Shown: positions 8,934-18,437 of the stretch, piece after piece
How the letters are laid out: every line of letters starts with the position of its first letter
Numbering within the stretch: position 1 is the stretch's first letter
The notes under the pieces: generated by a model
Told to the model about the DNA's origin: nothing
Seen by the model: the letters and a program-made list of their open reading frames with translations, nothing else
Databases searched by the model: none
Made by a program: the position numbers and the translations under genes
From: Roseburia sp.
Lineage (GTDB): Bacteria; Bacillota; Clostridia; Lachnospirales; Lachnospiraceae
Direction of reading: 5' to 3'
Length of the DNA stretch: 64,000 nucleotides
Assembly: GCA_017937095.1 (NCBI GenBank)
Contig: JAGBEG010000013.1
Coordinates: 124,001 to 188,000, forward strand

Positions 8934-10274
8934 CTACACCTGTTCGCGGATGATAATTTCGTCCTCATCCGTTTCTCCGAGACTGACCTCAATCAGCCTT
9001 AGATCCGAACCGAGCGCCCGGATCGCATGTGCCTTTCCCGCCGCAATGCTGACGGTGGAGCCAGCGAGAAGATCTACTTCCGTTCCCTCAAGAATCAGCT
9101 TGCCCATGCCGGAGAGCACCGTGATCGTCTCCGTATGCTTTTCATGCATATGATACGGCATCGTCTTTCCGGAAACCACCTTGATTCTCCTCGTAACGCT
9201 CTTTGTGCCGTCATCCTCATCGCTGTCGATGGTCTTGATCGTTCCCCAGCGCCGTTCCTCATAGCGGGAGGTGTCCGCAATATGCGCAAGACAGTCCTTG
9301 ATGTACGAGCTCTGGTGCTTGTCCGCGACCAGAATACCGTCGTGGGACGCAGCGATCACCATATTCTTTGCTCCCATGACTACCATCGGCACGCCCAGCA
9401 CATTGATCGCGTGGCTGTTCTCACAGGTATCATCCCATGTCACATCCCCGATGCTGTTCTCCTTCATCTCCTCCGTGAGCGTATTCCACGTGCCCAGATC
9501 CTTCCAGATATCGTCATAGCAGATTGCCGCGATATGCTCCCAGTGCTCTAACACCTCATAGTCAAAGCTCTTCTTCGGAAGCTTCTCATAATCCGCCACC
9601 ATCTGGTCGTAATCTGTGCCAACGCCGTACTTCGCCATCCAGCCTGCCGCCATGGAAAGCTTGAAGCAGAACACGCCACAGTTCCAGAGCGCGCCGTCCG
9701 CGACAAGCTTCTCCGCCGTCGCCTCGTCCGGTTTCTCACGGAAGCCCGCTACCTTAAGCAGTTCTCCTTCTCCCTTCTCCGGCACGATATAGCCGTATTT
9801 GGTCGACGGATAGGTCGGCACGCCCCCGAGCAGACCGATTGTCTGCTCCATAGATGCAATGTGCTCGCCCAGACGCTTGATGCGCGCAAAGAACTCGCCT
9901 GTCGTATACGGATCGACCGGAAGGAACGCGACCACATCCTCCGGCTTCGCCCCCTTCTTCGACAGAAGATACGCACAGGAGAGCATGACCGCCGGAAATG
10001 TATCGCGACGCATCGGCTCCACTGCGACCTCGGCAGCGCCGTTTAACTGGCTCTCAATCAATTCCACCTGTGCATTGCTCGCGCAGACAATCGTATTGTC
10101 TGAAAGCCCTGCCGTCTTAAGCTGTCCGAAAACACGCTGGAGCATCGAGCACTTTTCATCCGCCTCTTCCTTTGTATCGTGATTCATCAGCTTAATATAC
10201 TGCTTGGAACAGAGGTCATTGGACAACGGCCACAAGCGTTTTCCGGAACCTCCTGATAATAATACGATATACAT
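8934..10274 (-). CDS. manC: Mannose-1-phosphate guanylyltransferase
   Basis: Makes GDP-mannose from mannose 1-phosphate and GTP, the precursor consumed by Gmd and Fcl. The N-terminal nucleotidyltransferase domain begins with the signature LLSGGSGKRLWPLSN and contains FLPVDPY, GYIVPEKGEGELLKVAGFREKP and NCGVFCF. Residues about 345-446 form a cupin domain typical of the bifunctional ManC/AlgA type (MPYHMHEKHTE, LEVSLGE-like end), which in some members carries mannose-6-phosphate isomerase activity. At 446 residues it is slightly shorter than AlgA, so isomerase activity is uncertain. It is the last gene of the gmd-fcl-manC operon, 61 nt after fcl. A short hairpin with 7-bp arms lies in the gap. 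Confidence 0.92.
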   Translation of the reverse strand: MYIVLLSGGSGKRLWPLSNDLCSKQYIKLMNHDTKEEADEKCSMLQRVFGQLKTAGLSDNTIVCASNAQVELIESQLNGAAEVAVEPMRRDTFPAVMLSCAYLLSKKGAKPEDVVAFLPVDPYTTGEFFARIKRLGEHIASMEQTIGLLGGVPTYPSTKYGYIVPEKGEGELLKVAGFREKPDEATAEKLVADGALWNCGVFCFKLSMAAGWMAKYGVGTDYDQMVADYEKLPKKSFDYEVLEHWEHIAAICYDDIWKDLGTWNTLTEEMKENSIGDVTWDDTCENSHAINVLGVPMVVMGAKNMVIAASHDGILVADKHQSSYIKDCLAHIADTSRYEERRWGTIKTIDSDEDDGTKSVTRRIKVVSGKTMPYHMHEKHTETITVLSGMGKLILEGTEVDLLAGSTVSIAAGKAHAIRALGSDLRLIEVSLGETDEDEIIIREQV

Positions 10275-10335
10275 AAGCTCTATCCTTTCTTAAGTCTCCT
10301 GCCTGATATACGGCAGGCAGAAAACCGGTAACGTC

Positions 10336-11280
10336 CTAGCGCTCCGCACGCATCGGATTGTTCAAAAAGTCCTCGTAGGCAAGACGGATTCCGTCGCGAA
10401 GCTCTGTCTTGTACTTCCAGCCGAGACTCTCAAGCTTGCTCACATCAAGAAGCTTGCGCGGTGTTCCGTCCGGCTTCGTCGGGTCCCACTTGATCTCACC
10501 CTCGTATCCGATTACCTCTGCGACCAGTTCCGTCAGCTCCTTGATCGTCAGTTCCTTTCCGGTTCCGAGGTTTACCGTCTCATTGCCGCTGTAGGTGTTC
10601 ATAAGATACACGCACGCATCCGCCAGATCATCTACATACAAGAACTCGCGCAGCGGCGTACCCGTTCCCCAGCAGGTCACTTCCTTTGCCCCGGATACCT
10701 TTGCCTCATGGAAACGACGGATCAGCGCTGGAAGTACATGGCTGTGTTCCGGATGATAATTGTCATTCGGTCCGTAAAGATTCGTCGGCATTACCGAAAT
10801 GTAATCCGTTCCGTACTGTCTGTTTAAGAACTCACAGTATTTCAGACCGCTGATCTTCGCAAGCGCATACGCCTCATTCGTCTTCTCCAGCTCGCTTGTC
10901 AAAAGGCAGCTCTCCTTCATCGGCTGCGGCGCCATACGCGGATAAATGCAGGAGGAACCGAGGAACATCAGCTTCTTGCAGCCGTTCTTCCACGCCTCAT
11001 GGATAACGTTCATCTCAAGCACCATATTCTCATACATAAAGTCCGCGAGCGCCTCGCTGTTCGCCATAATACCGCCCACCTTCGCAGCGGCGAGGAATAC
11101 ATAATCCGGCTTCTCTGCGGCAAAGAACTTCTCCACCTCATCCTGACGGCAGAGATTTAATTCTTTGTGCGTTCTCGTGATAATGTTGTGGTAGCCTTCC
11201 TTTTCCAACTGACGGACAATCGCAGAACCTACCATTCCTCTGTGTCCTGCCACATATATTTTCGCTTCTTTTTCCATCAT
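10336..11280 (-). CDS. fcl: GDP-L-fucose synthase
   Basis: Epimerase-reductase that converts GDP-4-keto-6-deoxymannose to GDP-L-fucose with NADPH. It has the short-chain dehydrogenase Rossmann motif [12 protein letters not shown], the LGSSCIYP catalytic serine region, the YxxxK-type active site within [17 protein letters not shown], and [11 protein letters not shown]. About 315 residues is the usual length. The frame runs open to 11361, but the ATG pair at 11280/11277 precedes the conserved N-terminus and follows AGGAAGGAAG, so I start there. It lies directly after gmd, and the product feeds the fucosyltransferase genes at 18.4-21.9 kb. Confidence 0.93.
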   Translation of the reverse strand: MMEKEAKIYVAGHRGMVGSAIVRQLEKEGYHNIITRTHKELNLCRQDEVEKFFAAEKPDYVFLAAAKVGGIMANSEALADFMYENMVLEMNVIHEAWKNGCKKLMFLGSSCIYPRMAPQPMKESCLLTSELEKTNEAYALAKISGLKYCEFLNRQYGTDYISVMPTNLYGPNDNYHPEHSHVLPALIRRFHEAKVSGAKEVTCWGTGTPLREFLYVDDLADACVYLMNTYSGNETVNLGTGKELTIKELTELVAEVIGYEGEIKWDPTKPDGTPRKLLDVSKLESLGWKYKTELRDGIRLAYEDFLNNPMRAER

Positions 11281-11378
11281 GATTGTAAACTTCCTTCCTG
11301 TTTTCACAGCGCTGCCCCATCCGGCAGCGCGCAGATTCTTATTTTGATCAGGGCATCGCACCTTTTGATACCCGAATC

Positions 11379-12413
11379 TTAATTTTCCTTCGCTACCAGC
11401 TCCATGTCGTGTCTTACCATGATCTTTACCAGTTCCTCAAAGCTTGTCTTCGTCGGATTCCAGCCGAGTTCTTTCTTCGCCTTAGACGGATCGCCCCAGA
11501 GATTTACAACGTCGGTCGGACGGTAGAAGTCAGGAGACACCTCGATGACTACCTTTCCGGTCGCCTTGTCGATGCCGACCTCGTCCATGCCCTCTCCCTT
11601 AAATTCAAGCTCGATGCCGACCTCGCGGAACGCATGCTCACAGAACTCTCTGACGGAGTGCTGCTCTCCGGTCGCAATCACGAAATCCTCCGGCGTGTCA
11701 TGCTGTAAAATCAGCCACATGCATTCTACATAATCCTTCGCATAACCCCAGTCGCGCAGGGAGGATAAATTGCCGAGATACAGCTTGTCCTGCTTGCCCT
11801 GTGCGATTCTTGCAGCCGCAAGGGAAATCTTTCTGGTAACAAAGGTCTCGCCGCGGCGCTCGGACTCGTGGTTGAATAAGATACCGGAGCAGCAGAACAT
11901 ATTGTAAGCCTCGCGGTACTCTTTCACGATCCAGAAGCCGTACTGCTTTGCGACCGCATACGGGCTGTACGGGTGGAACGGAGTCGTCTCTTTCTGCGGA
12001 ACCTCCTCGACCTTTCCGTATAACTCAGAGGTGGATGCCTGATAAATGCGGCAGGTCTTCTCTAACCCGCAGACACGAACCGCCTCTAACACGCGGAGCA
12101 CGCCGGTCGCTACCACATCCGCGGTATATTCCGGCACGTCAAAGCTGACCTGTACGTGGGACTGCGCCGCAAGGTTATAAATCTCATCCGGTCTTACCTC
12201 TCCGACAAGCTTCACAAGGCTCATGGAGTCCGCAAGGTCCCCATAATGCAGATGAAAATTCGGATTGCCCTTCAAATGGTCGATACGCTCTCTCTTCTCT
12301 GTGGAGGAACGGCGCACCATGCCATGTACGTCATATCCCTTCTCCAGCAAGAGCTCCGCCAGATAACTTCCATCCTGTCCTGTTACACCTGTAATCAATG
12401 CCTTTTTACTCAT
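11379..12413 (-). CDS. gmd: GDP-mannose 4,6-dehydratase
   Basis: Catalyses the first step from GDP-mannose to GDP-L-fucose. The 344-residue protein has the NADP-binding [19 protein letters not shown], the gmd-specific MVRRSST segment, [12 protein letters not shown], the active-site region [11 protein letters not shown] with [10 protein letters not shown], and the C-terminal [11 protein letters not shown] and [13 protein letters not shown]. All are diagnostic for Gmd rather than other sugar dehydratases. The ATG follows AAAAGGAGAGAAG. It heads the GDP-fucose operon and is divergent from an AraC-type regulator. Confidence 0.95.
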   Translation of the reverse strand: MSKKALITGVTGQDGSYLAELLLEKGYDVHGMVRRSSTEKRERIDHLKGNPNFHLHYGDLADSMSLVKLVGEVRPDEIYNLAAQSHVQVSFDVPEYTADVVATGVLRVLEAVRVCGLEKTCRIYQASTSELYGKVEEVPQKETTPFHPYSPYAVAKQYGFWIVKEYREAYNMFCCSGILFNHESERRGETFVTRKISLAAARIAQGKQDKLYLGNLSSLRDWGYAKDYVECMWLILQHDTPEDFVIATGEQHSVREFCEHAFREVGIELEFKGEGMDEVGIDKATGKVVIEVSPDFYRPTDVVNLWGDPSKAKKELGWNPTKTSFEELVKIMVRHDMELVAKEN

Positions 12414-12477
12414 TCTTCTCTCCTTTTTCTTTGATTTATAATTATTTTGCTAACACTCAGATTCAAAGCCGTTGTCT

Positions 12478-12506
12478 AGTATAATTCAATTTTCGCGATT
12501 TTGTAA
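12478..12506 (-). promoter_or_regulatory. Promoter of the gmd-fcl-manC operon
   Basis: On the minus strand TTACAA, 17 nt, TATACT. Its -35 directly abuts the -35 of the divergent AraC-gene promoter, so a regulator bound between them would affect both. Confidence 0.65.
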
Positions 12507-12535
12507 TTGAATATATTGCCTAAAAATAGTATTAT
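12507..12535 (+). promoter_or_regulatory. Promoter of the AraC-type regulator
   Basis: TTGAAT, 17 nt, TATTAT, 41 nt before the ATG at 12577. It is back-to-back with the gmd promoter. Confidence 0.6.
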
Positions 12536-12576
12536 ATTGCCATGAACTTCACTCTTTGATTCGGAGAATATAACCC

Positions 12577-13518
12577 ATGAAAGATGTTTTTTTTGAAAAA
12601 TATAAAACCTCAGAGGTTACGAGCACAAGACGCGTCATCAACACGCCGTCCCCTTTTACGCGCGAGCACCTCTTCTACATCCAGGAGGCAGGCTACTTAA
12701 AGAGCTTAAAGCCGCATCTGAGCCGCAGAAGCGGGCTGAACTCCTATCTGTTTCTGCTCGTACTCTCGGGCAGCGGGGAAGTAGCTTACCGCGATTCCGC
12801 TGCAAGGACCGGGAACATCGAGCGGGCGCGCGCGAAAAACGCTTCTGTCACGCAGGAAGAATCCGGGCTGCTCCACGCCCACGCATCTGCGGGCGACTGC
12901 TTCTTTCTGGACTGTACGAACGAGTACACGCATATCAGCAGCGAAGACGATCCCTGGGAACTTTTGTGGCTTCACTTCTATGGTCCGCAGACCGGCGCCT
13001 ACTACACGCTGTTCCGCGAGCAGCATGACTTTCATTTCCGCTCCGCGCATTTTGCCGAACTTTCCTCCGCCATCTGGTCTGTCATCCATTACCACGAGGA
13101 GAAAACGGACGACGCCGACCTTCTGACCGCCCGGCAGATCATGGAGATCTTAACCGTCATCTGTACGGAATCCGCAGAGACGAACGCCGCCGCTTCCGCT
13201 TTAAGCGGCAAGCTAAAAGACGTCGTGCACTATCTCGACGAGCACTACACGGAAGATATCACCTTGGACGGGCTTGCCGAGCAGTTCTATATCAGCAAGT
13301 ATTATCTTTCCCGGGAATTTAAAAAGGAATTCGGAACAACGATCATCCAGTACATTCTTTCCAAAAAAATCACCAACGCCAAAGAGCTGCTCCGTTACAG
13401 CAACGCCTCCATCGAGGACATTGCGGGGCTCTGCGGCATTGGTGACGCAAGTTACTTCAATAAAGTTTTCAAAAAAATCGAGGGCTGTACCGCCTCGGAG
13501 TACCGGAAACGCTGGTAG
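12577..13518 (+). CDS. AraC-family transcriptional regulator
   Basis: A 313-residue regulator. The N-terminal part (about 1-190) resembles the cupin-like sugar-sensing domain of AraC proteins (HASAGDCFFLDCTNEYTH, PWELLWLHFYG). The C-terminal 100 residues hold two helix-turn-helix motifs: ITLDGLAEQFYISKYYLSRE and ASIEDIAGLCGIGDASYFNK, followed by the family end FKKIEGCTASEYRKRW. It is divergent from gmd with adjoining promoters, which suggests control of the GDP-fucose operon. The sequence does not reveal the ligand. It converges on an acyltransferase gene with only 3 nt between the stop codons. Confidence 0.88.
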   Translation: MKDVFFEKYKTSEVTSTRRVINTPSPFTREHLFYIQEAGYLKSLKPHLSRRSGLNSYLFLLVLSGSGEVAYRDSAARTGNIERARAKNASVTQEESGLLHAHASAGDCFFLDCTNEYTHISSEDDPWELLWLHFYGPQTGAYYTLFREQHDFHFRSAHFAELSSAIWSVIHYHEEKTDDADLLTARQIMEILTVICTESAETNAAASALSGKLKDVVHYLDEHYTEDITLDGLAEQFYISKYYLSREFKKEFGTTIIQYILSKKITNAKELLRYSNASIEDIAGLCGIGDASYFNKVFKKIEGCTASEYRKRW

Positions 13519-13521
13519 CCG

Positions 13522-14580
13522 TCACGCCTTTATAAATTTCCGCTTTACGGCGCAGCCAGCCGCATAGATCCGGTCGCCAAGAAGATTCTCCAGCCATCCG
13601 AGAAGCAGGATGCGCAGACAATCGATGAGTGTTCCAACGACGATGAGCAGCGCTCCGATGGCAAGCATCAGCGGCACATACCAGGTGCGGTCGACCCACT
13701 CGAGATACGGAATCACATAATGCCAGGTGATGCCGCGGATCGTCCACTCCATGATAAAGATTGCCGGGACGTGCTTTGCGACGGCATTCACAAGCTTATT
13801 CTCGAAATGGAAATTCCGGAAAATCAGGAACGCACATACCGCCTCGGTAATCGTAAAGAGCGTACAATCTCTTGCAAAGCGGTTCTGCACGCTTCCCGTC
13901 AAAAAATAAAGCGCGAGGTTCAGCCCAAAATTTACAAAGAGCGTCGCCGCAAAAATTCCCGCCAGCTTTCCAGTCTTAATCTTCTTATCCTGCCAGTACA
14001 ACCCGATATAGCGTCCGATGAGATAGAGCATAATCATATGGACGATGCCCTTGCCGCCGTCCTCCATGATATCGAAAAAGCACACCGTCGTCACGCCGGA
14101 GAAAATGACAAGCATCGTTATGATAAGCTGCTTTAAGCGCAGTCTCCCGATTTTCTCAATCATTTCATTTAAAAACGGGCTTAAGAACGCCAGCACAAAA
14201 TAGCAGGTAAAATACCACGAACGTTTTCCGATGACCGGGAAAATATAGGTGAGCTGCGTCTCCATCCCAAGATCCGCTCCCCAGAACTGCTGGAAGAAAA
14301 GCCCGATCCAGCAATAAAATACCAGCATCAGATCAAGCTTTATCAGCTTCTTTACATTCAGGCGCAGCCCGAAATATCCCGTAATCAGAATAAAACAGGA
14401 AACGCCCATATTTCCGATTGTTTCCGCAAATATGCTAAGACAGATTCCCGTCTGGTTATCCGTAGCGTTGCCCGACCCGTGCATCCAGAAAATCACAAGC
14501 AGCGCCGCTATGCGAAGCAGCTCAATACTGGAATTGCGCTCTCTTTTCTCCACCTGCATCGTATGTTCCATTTCATTCAT
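13522..14580 (-). CDS. Acyltransferase family 3 membrane protein
   Basis: A 352-residue protein with about ten membrane helices, of the acyltransferase-3 family that transfers acetyl or other acyl groups to surface sugars. The opening ERNSSIELLRIAALLVIFWMHG carries the family's conserved arginine and histidine. GVSCFILITGYFGLRLNVKK and FTCYFVLAFLSPFLNEMIEK are typical. It is closely related to the protein at 23931-24989 (same NSS-ELLR start and FLISGYFGIR motif). The start is uncertain: ATG codons at 14580, 14571 and 14559 are all possible, with GAGAGG just before the first. It is the last gene of the long glycan operon. Confidence 0.85.
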   Translation of the reverse strand: MNEMEHTMQVEKRERNSSIELLRIAALLVIFWMHGSGNATDNQTGICLSIFAETIGNMGVSCFILITGYFGLRLNVKKLIKLDLMLVFYCWIGLFFQQFWGADLGMETQLTYIFPVIGKRSWYFTCYFVLAFLSPFLNEMIEKIGRLRLKQLIITMLVIFSGVTTVCFFDIMEDGGKGIVHMIMLYLIGRYIGLYWQDKKIKTGKLAGIFAATLFVNFGLNLALYFLTGSVQNRFARDCTLFTITEAVCAFLIFRNFHFENKLVNAVAKHVPAIFIMEWTIRGITWHYVIPYLEWVDRTWYVPLMLAIGALLIVVGTLIDCLRILLLGWLENLLGDRIYAAGCAVKRKFIKA

Positions 14581-14684
14581 ACCTCTCTTTTAGGGAATGC
14601 ATTTTCTTCGACTGTACTCTCTCCTCTGCACTCCTTCGACTATGCGCTCCTGTCTGCACCTTCTCTTCTGCGCATTCCCCTTTT

Positions 14685-15713
14685 CTACGCTTCCTTCTTC
14701 CTACAACCGCCGATCTTTGCTTTTACAAGCTCAAGCAGCTTTCCGAAAATCAGCAGACCGCACACCACGACAACAACGCGTACGGTATGGTATACCGCAA
14801 AGCCCACGCCCGTCAGTGCGTGCGGATCCATGAATCTGCCCGCGATCCGCTCGAACATTTCCAGCCCGAAAATATGGAGCGACAACAGAAGGATCGTATG
14901 CTGTCCGATATAGGAAAGCACGCGCCCTGCCGCGAGCTTTTCAATCAGCTTTCCAAGCCAGATGCAGAGCATCGAACCGCCAAGTCCGATTGCAAGAAAC
15001 AGCGGCACACTGAACGCCCCGTACGCCCCGTATTCGCGCAGCGACATATTGATCCCCGGGTTGACTGTGCTAAGCGCAATGTACCCCACAAGAACCGCAA
15101 GAATCAGCGGAATATTCCACTTCTTCTCAAAAAACTGCGCCCTGCCGAGCAGCGTTCCCGCCAGCATAAAAAACACCGCCGCCCCGATCAGGTCGATACT
15201 CCACGGCAGAAGCACCGGAAGCGCATAAAGCGCCATCGTGACCACCGTAAGAATCACCAGACAACCCACGAGAAAACCACGGCTCTTTAAACAGCGGTCC
15301 ACGACAAGATGATACAAAAGCCCCGCCACGAAGAACGCGGTCAGATACCACATGGCGCCGTTTGCAATCGTAAACAGATATACATTCTCTTCCGCCGCTG
15401 CCGGATACAGACAGAACCGCGAATAGAAGACGCCAAACAGCGAGAGCTTCATCTCCTCTGCACTCCGCCCTGTCAGCGCGTAAAATGCAAAAAGCAGCGC
15501 GCTGTAGCCAAAATACGGGACGAGGAGACGCTTCGCCTTGCGCGAGACATTCTCCGCGTAGCTTCTGCCCGGCTTATAGACATAGCCGGAAAGCACGAAA
15601 AACAGCGGTATATAAAAATTAATCAGATAGGAACTTAAGCCGCTGCTGTGGGAAATGATGACAAGCATCAGTCCGATTCCGCGGGCAATGTCCAGATATT
15701 TGTATCTTTGCAT
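14685..15713 (-). CDS. Acyltransferase family 3 membrane protein
   Basis: A 342-residue polytopic protein of the acyltransferase-3 superfamily. The N-terminus has the family motif YLDIARGIGLMLVIISHSSG with the conserved histidine. FFVLSGYVYKPGRSYAENVSRKAKRLLVPYF is the usual helix 2-3 region. About ten hydrophobic helices follow. It resembles the fucose 4-O-acetylase group more than the two other acyltransferases of this window. AAGGGG lies before the ATG. It probably O-acylates a sugar of the polysaccharide at the membrane. Confidence 0.87.
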   Translation of the reverse strand: MQRYKYLDIARGIGLMLVIISHSSGLSSYLINFYIPLFFVLSGYVYKPGRSYAENVSRKAKRLLVPYFGYSALLFAFYALTGRSAEEMKLSLFGVFYSRFCLYPAAAEENVYLFTIANGAMWYLTAFFVAGLLYHLVVDRCLKSRGFLVGCLVILTVVTMALYALPVLLPWSIDLIGAAVFFMLAGTLLGRAQFFEKKWNIPLILAVLVGYIALSTVNPGINMSLREYGAYGAFSVPLFLAIGLGGSMLCIWLGKLIEKLAAGRVLSYIGQHTILLLSLHIFGLEMFERIAGRFMDPHALTGVGFAVYHTVRVVVVVCGLLIFGKLLELVKAKIGGCRKKEA

Positions 15714-15755
15714 AACTTATCCCCTTTATTGTGCGAAATTCTGCAAAGCAAAATC

Positions 15756-17627
15756 CTATTTCACAGGATTCTGCGTTATCATAGCCCGCTCCCACAAATA
15801 CGGCTGTACACGGTTCCAGATTTCAGACGCCGCATGGAAGGTCGCGTTCTCTCCTGCCAGGAATTTCTTTAAATCCTCACGGACTGCACCCGGGTCGTCG
15901 ATCAGGTCACAGTTTGCAAACGCCGCAGAATTTACCGTGTCCTCGAAGAACTCGCGGTACGGTCCGCGCATCCAGTCGAGAATCGGCGCGTTAAAGCCGA
16001 GCTTCGTCCTGCGGTAGCAGACCTCCTGCGGCATAAAATCCGCGCAGGCGTCGCGCACGATCGACTTCGACCAGCCGCCATGAAGCTTCGACTGCCATCC
16101 GATGGAAAAGGCGAGTTGCACGATCCGGTAATCAAGAAACGGCATACGGATTTCCACGCTTGACGCCATGCTGTCCCTGTCGTAATTGCGCAGAAGCGTC
16201 GGCAGAATCGTCTCGTGCGTGGAAACGAACAGCGTCTTATTCAGATTGTCAAGCTGATTCCAGTTCGGATGATCGGCATAGGCGCTCTTTACGTCCGCCC
16301 TGCCGAGCAGCTTCTTCGCGCGGTACTTAAGCATATAATTCCGATAGAGTTTATTCCTCTGGCGTTTAAACTCCGCAGATCCCACCGGGATGCCCTGCTC
16401 GCTGTTCTGATTCAGATAAGCGGTCGTAATCATATTGATTTCTTCTTCGCTCTTCGCATCCGGGTACGCTTTTAAGATGTCAAAGCCGTACCCCGCGAAC
16501 AGCTCGTCCGCCGCGTGACCGTCCAGAGATACGCGCGTTCCGAACTCGCGTTCCTTCTTGTAAAGCTCCATCATCGGCACCTGCGTGTTGCTCCAAAGCT
16601 CCTCAAAGCAGTAAATCTGACGCAGGAACTCGCTCTCGGAAATCGCGGTATCAATATTCATAAACGTATGTTTGATTCCGAGGTAATCCGTCACTGCCTT
16701 CGCATACTTCGTCTCATCTAAATCCGTTCCCGGGAAGCAAGCCACATATGCGTGCTGCCAGTCCTTATTGACGCGTTCATCCTCCTCACGCCCGGAAATA
16801 TGCGCCATACCGCAGATGACCGCCGAGGAATCAAGGCCGCCGCTAAGTCCCGTACCGAGCGTCACATCGCTTCTCATACGGATCTTGCAGGCGTCCAGAA
16901 ACAGTTCCCGGAACATCGCGACCTGCTCCTCGTAGGACGCCGGAACGGCAATCAGATGGTCTAACGTATTCCAGTAGCGCGTCAGTTCCAGCTTTCCACC
17001 GCGATACCACGCGTTCGTTCCCGCCGGGAAACGCTTAATTCCCTTGATCAGGCATTCCGGCTGGCTCTCATAGTGGTTGTCCGCAAAATAGCGGTCAAAC
17101 ATCGGCTTGTTCGCCTCCACGGACGGCAGAAGCGGAAGCAGCGCTTTCATCTCGGACGCAAACGCACATCCCCCATCCGCAAATTCCACATAGAACAACG
17201 GCTTTACGCCAAAACGGTCGCGGGAAATAAAAAGACTTCTCTCCTGCTTATCCCAGATGGCAAAGGTCCACATACCGTTGAAGCGGTCGACACATTTCTC
17301 GCCCCACTCGCAGTAAGCCGCCATAATGACCTCGGAATCACTGTTTCCGCGGAAGGTATAGCCCTTCTGCTCGAGTTCTTTCCTGATCTCGACGAAATTG
17401 TAGACCTCTCCGTTGAACGTCATCCAGTAACGTTCATTGGCATAAGACATCGGCTGGCTTCCCGCAGAGGAGAGATCCAGAATGGAAAGTCTCCGGTGTC
17501 CTAACGTCACACCGTCCTCCTGCCAGAGCCCGAAGCCGTCCGGACCGCGATGCGTCATCGTGTTCAGACATTTCATCGCAAGCTCTCTGTCAATTTTCTT
17601 TTCAATTACTCCGTAGATTCCGCACAT
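15756..17627 (-). CDS. asnB: Asparagine synthase (glutamine-hydrolysing)-like amidotransferase
   Basis: A 623-residue protein. The N-terminal glutaminase domain keeps the nucleophile Cys2 (MCGIYGVIE) and HRGPDGFGLW. The C-terminal synthetase domain has the PP-loop LGTGLSGGLDSSAV near residue 262 and the LDGHAADELFAGYG pyrophosphate loop. It may make asparagine from aspartate. Homologues inside polysaccharide clusters often amidate a sugar carboxylate such as a uronic acid, which would fit the ugd gene here; that role is inference. It follows the GT26 gene by 26 nt. Confidence 0.9.
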   Translation of the reverse strand: MCGIYGVIEKKIDRELAMKCLNTMTHRGPDGFGLWQEDGVTLGHRRLSILDLSSAGSQPMSYANERYWMTFNGEVYNFVEIRKELEQKGYTFRGNSDSEVIMAAYCEWGEKCVDRFNGMWTFAIWDKQERSLFISRDRFGVKPLFYVEFADGGCAFASEMKALLPLLPSVEANKPMFDRYFADNHYESQPECLIKGIKRFPAGTNAWYRGGKLELTRYWNTLDHLIAVPASYEEQVAMFRELFLDACKIRMRSDVTLGTGLSGGLDSSAVICGMAHISGREEDERVNKDWQHAYVACFPGTDLDETKYAKAVTDYLGIKHTFMNIDTAISESEFLRQIYCFEELWSNTQVPMMELYKKEREFGTRVSLDGHAADELFAGYGFDILKAYPDAKSEEEINMITTAYLNQNSEQGIPVGSAEFKRQRNKLYRNYMLKYRAKKLLGRADVKSAYADHPNWNQLDNLNKTLFVSTHETILPTLLRNYDRDSMASSVEIRMPFLDYRIVQLAFSIGWQSKLHGGWSKSIVRDACADFMPQEVCYRRTKLGFNAPILDWMRGPYREFFEDTVNSAAFANCDLIDDPGAVREDLKKFLAGENATFHAASEIWNRVQPYLWERAMITQNPVK

Positions 17628-17653
17628 AGTCCCCGCTTCCTTTCTTCCATCTC

Positions 17654-18382
17654 TTACTTCTTGTGAATCAGACGCAGATAGCGTGTATTTGTCACCAGAT
17701 AACGTTTAAACAGGCGCTTCGGGTCCTGAAACAGGCGGTACAGCCACTCAAGGCTCAGCTTCTGCATCCACATCGGCGCGCGTTTAATATTTCCCGCATG
17801 ATAGTCAAAGCCTGCCCCGACGCCGATCATCACGCCGTTCACCCTGTCCATATGCTCATACATCCAGTTCTCCTGCTTGGGCGCGCCAAGTCCGACCCAG
17901 ATAATATCTGCGCCGGACGCGTTGATCTTCTCTACCTCCGCAGCATCCTCCGCCTCGCTTAACGTGCGAAACGGCGGCGACACCATTCCCGCGATCTCAA
18001 GATGCGGATACTGCGCCGTCATCTTCTGACGCAGCAGCGCCAGCGTCTCTTCCTTGCTTCCATAGAAATAGTGGCGCAGCCCGTTTCTCCTCGCAAAGAG
18101 CGCAAGCATCAGATCCGGTCCTGTCACGCGCTCCGCCTCCGGAAAGCCGTGCTTTTTGCTATAGACAGAAAGCGGTCTGCCGTCCGGCAGAACAAACGCT
18201 GCATTCTTCTGCACCTCGTGATACTTTGCATCGTCATGCGCCATCACCGTCGTATGCACATTTCCCACACAGATATATTTTCCCCGAAGCTCCTCGATAT
18301 TTTCCTCGATCAGCGCGACGGTTTTTTCCATATTCGTCACGAGAATATCTGTTCCTATGATGTTACATTTCGTCAATTCCAT
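17654..18382 (-). CDS. WecG/TagA/CpsF family (GT26) glycosyltransferase
   Basis: A 242-residue GT26 enzyme. Members add N-acetylmannosamine or related sugars to undecaprenyl-linked GlcNAc as the second step in teichoic acid or polysaccharide assembly. Seen here: the N-terminal TVNVHT-like VGNVHTTVMA, the catalytic LPDGRPLS, VTGPDLM, and the family signature IIWVGLGAPKQENWM followed by GVGAGFDYHAG. The basic, helical C-terminus (PKRLFKRYLV) is the membrane-docking appendage of the family. It is in mid-operon, 55 nt after the fucosyltransferase-like gene. Confidence 0.92.
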   Translation of the reverse strand: MELTKCNIIGTDILVTNMEKTVALIEENIEELRGKYICVGNVHTTVMAHDDAKYHEVQKNAAFVLPDGRPLSVYSKKHGFPEAERVTGPDLMLALFARRNGLRHYFYGSKEETLALLRQKMTAQYPHLEIAGMVSPPFRTLSEAEDAAEVEKINASGADIIWVGLGAPKQENWMYEHMDRVNGVMIGVGAGFDYHAGNIKRAPMWMQKLSLEWLYRLFQDPKRLFKRYLVTNTRYLRLIHKK

Positions 18383-18437
18383 ATGTTTCTCTCCCCGCCC
18401 ATTCGCACGGCGCGTAACAGTTCAGCCTTCTGCTTCC

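Noticed and set aside
10295-10325. Terminator between fcl and manC
   Set aside because: A 7-bp stem is present but no T-run follows, and manC clearly belongs to the same pathway and operon.
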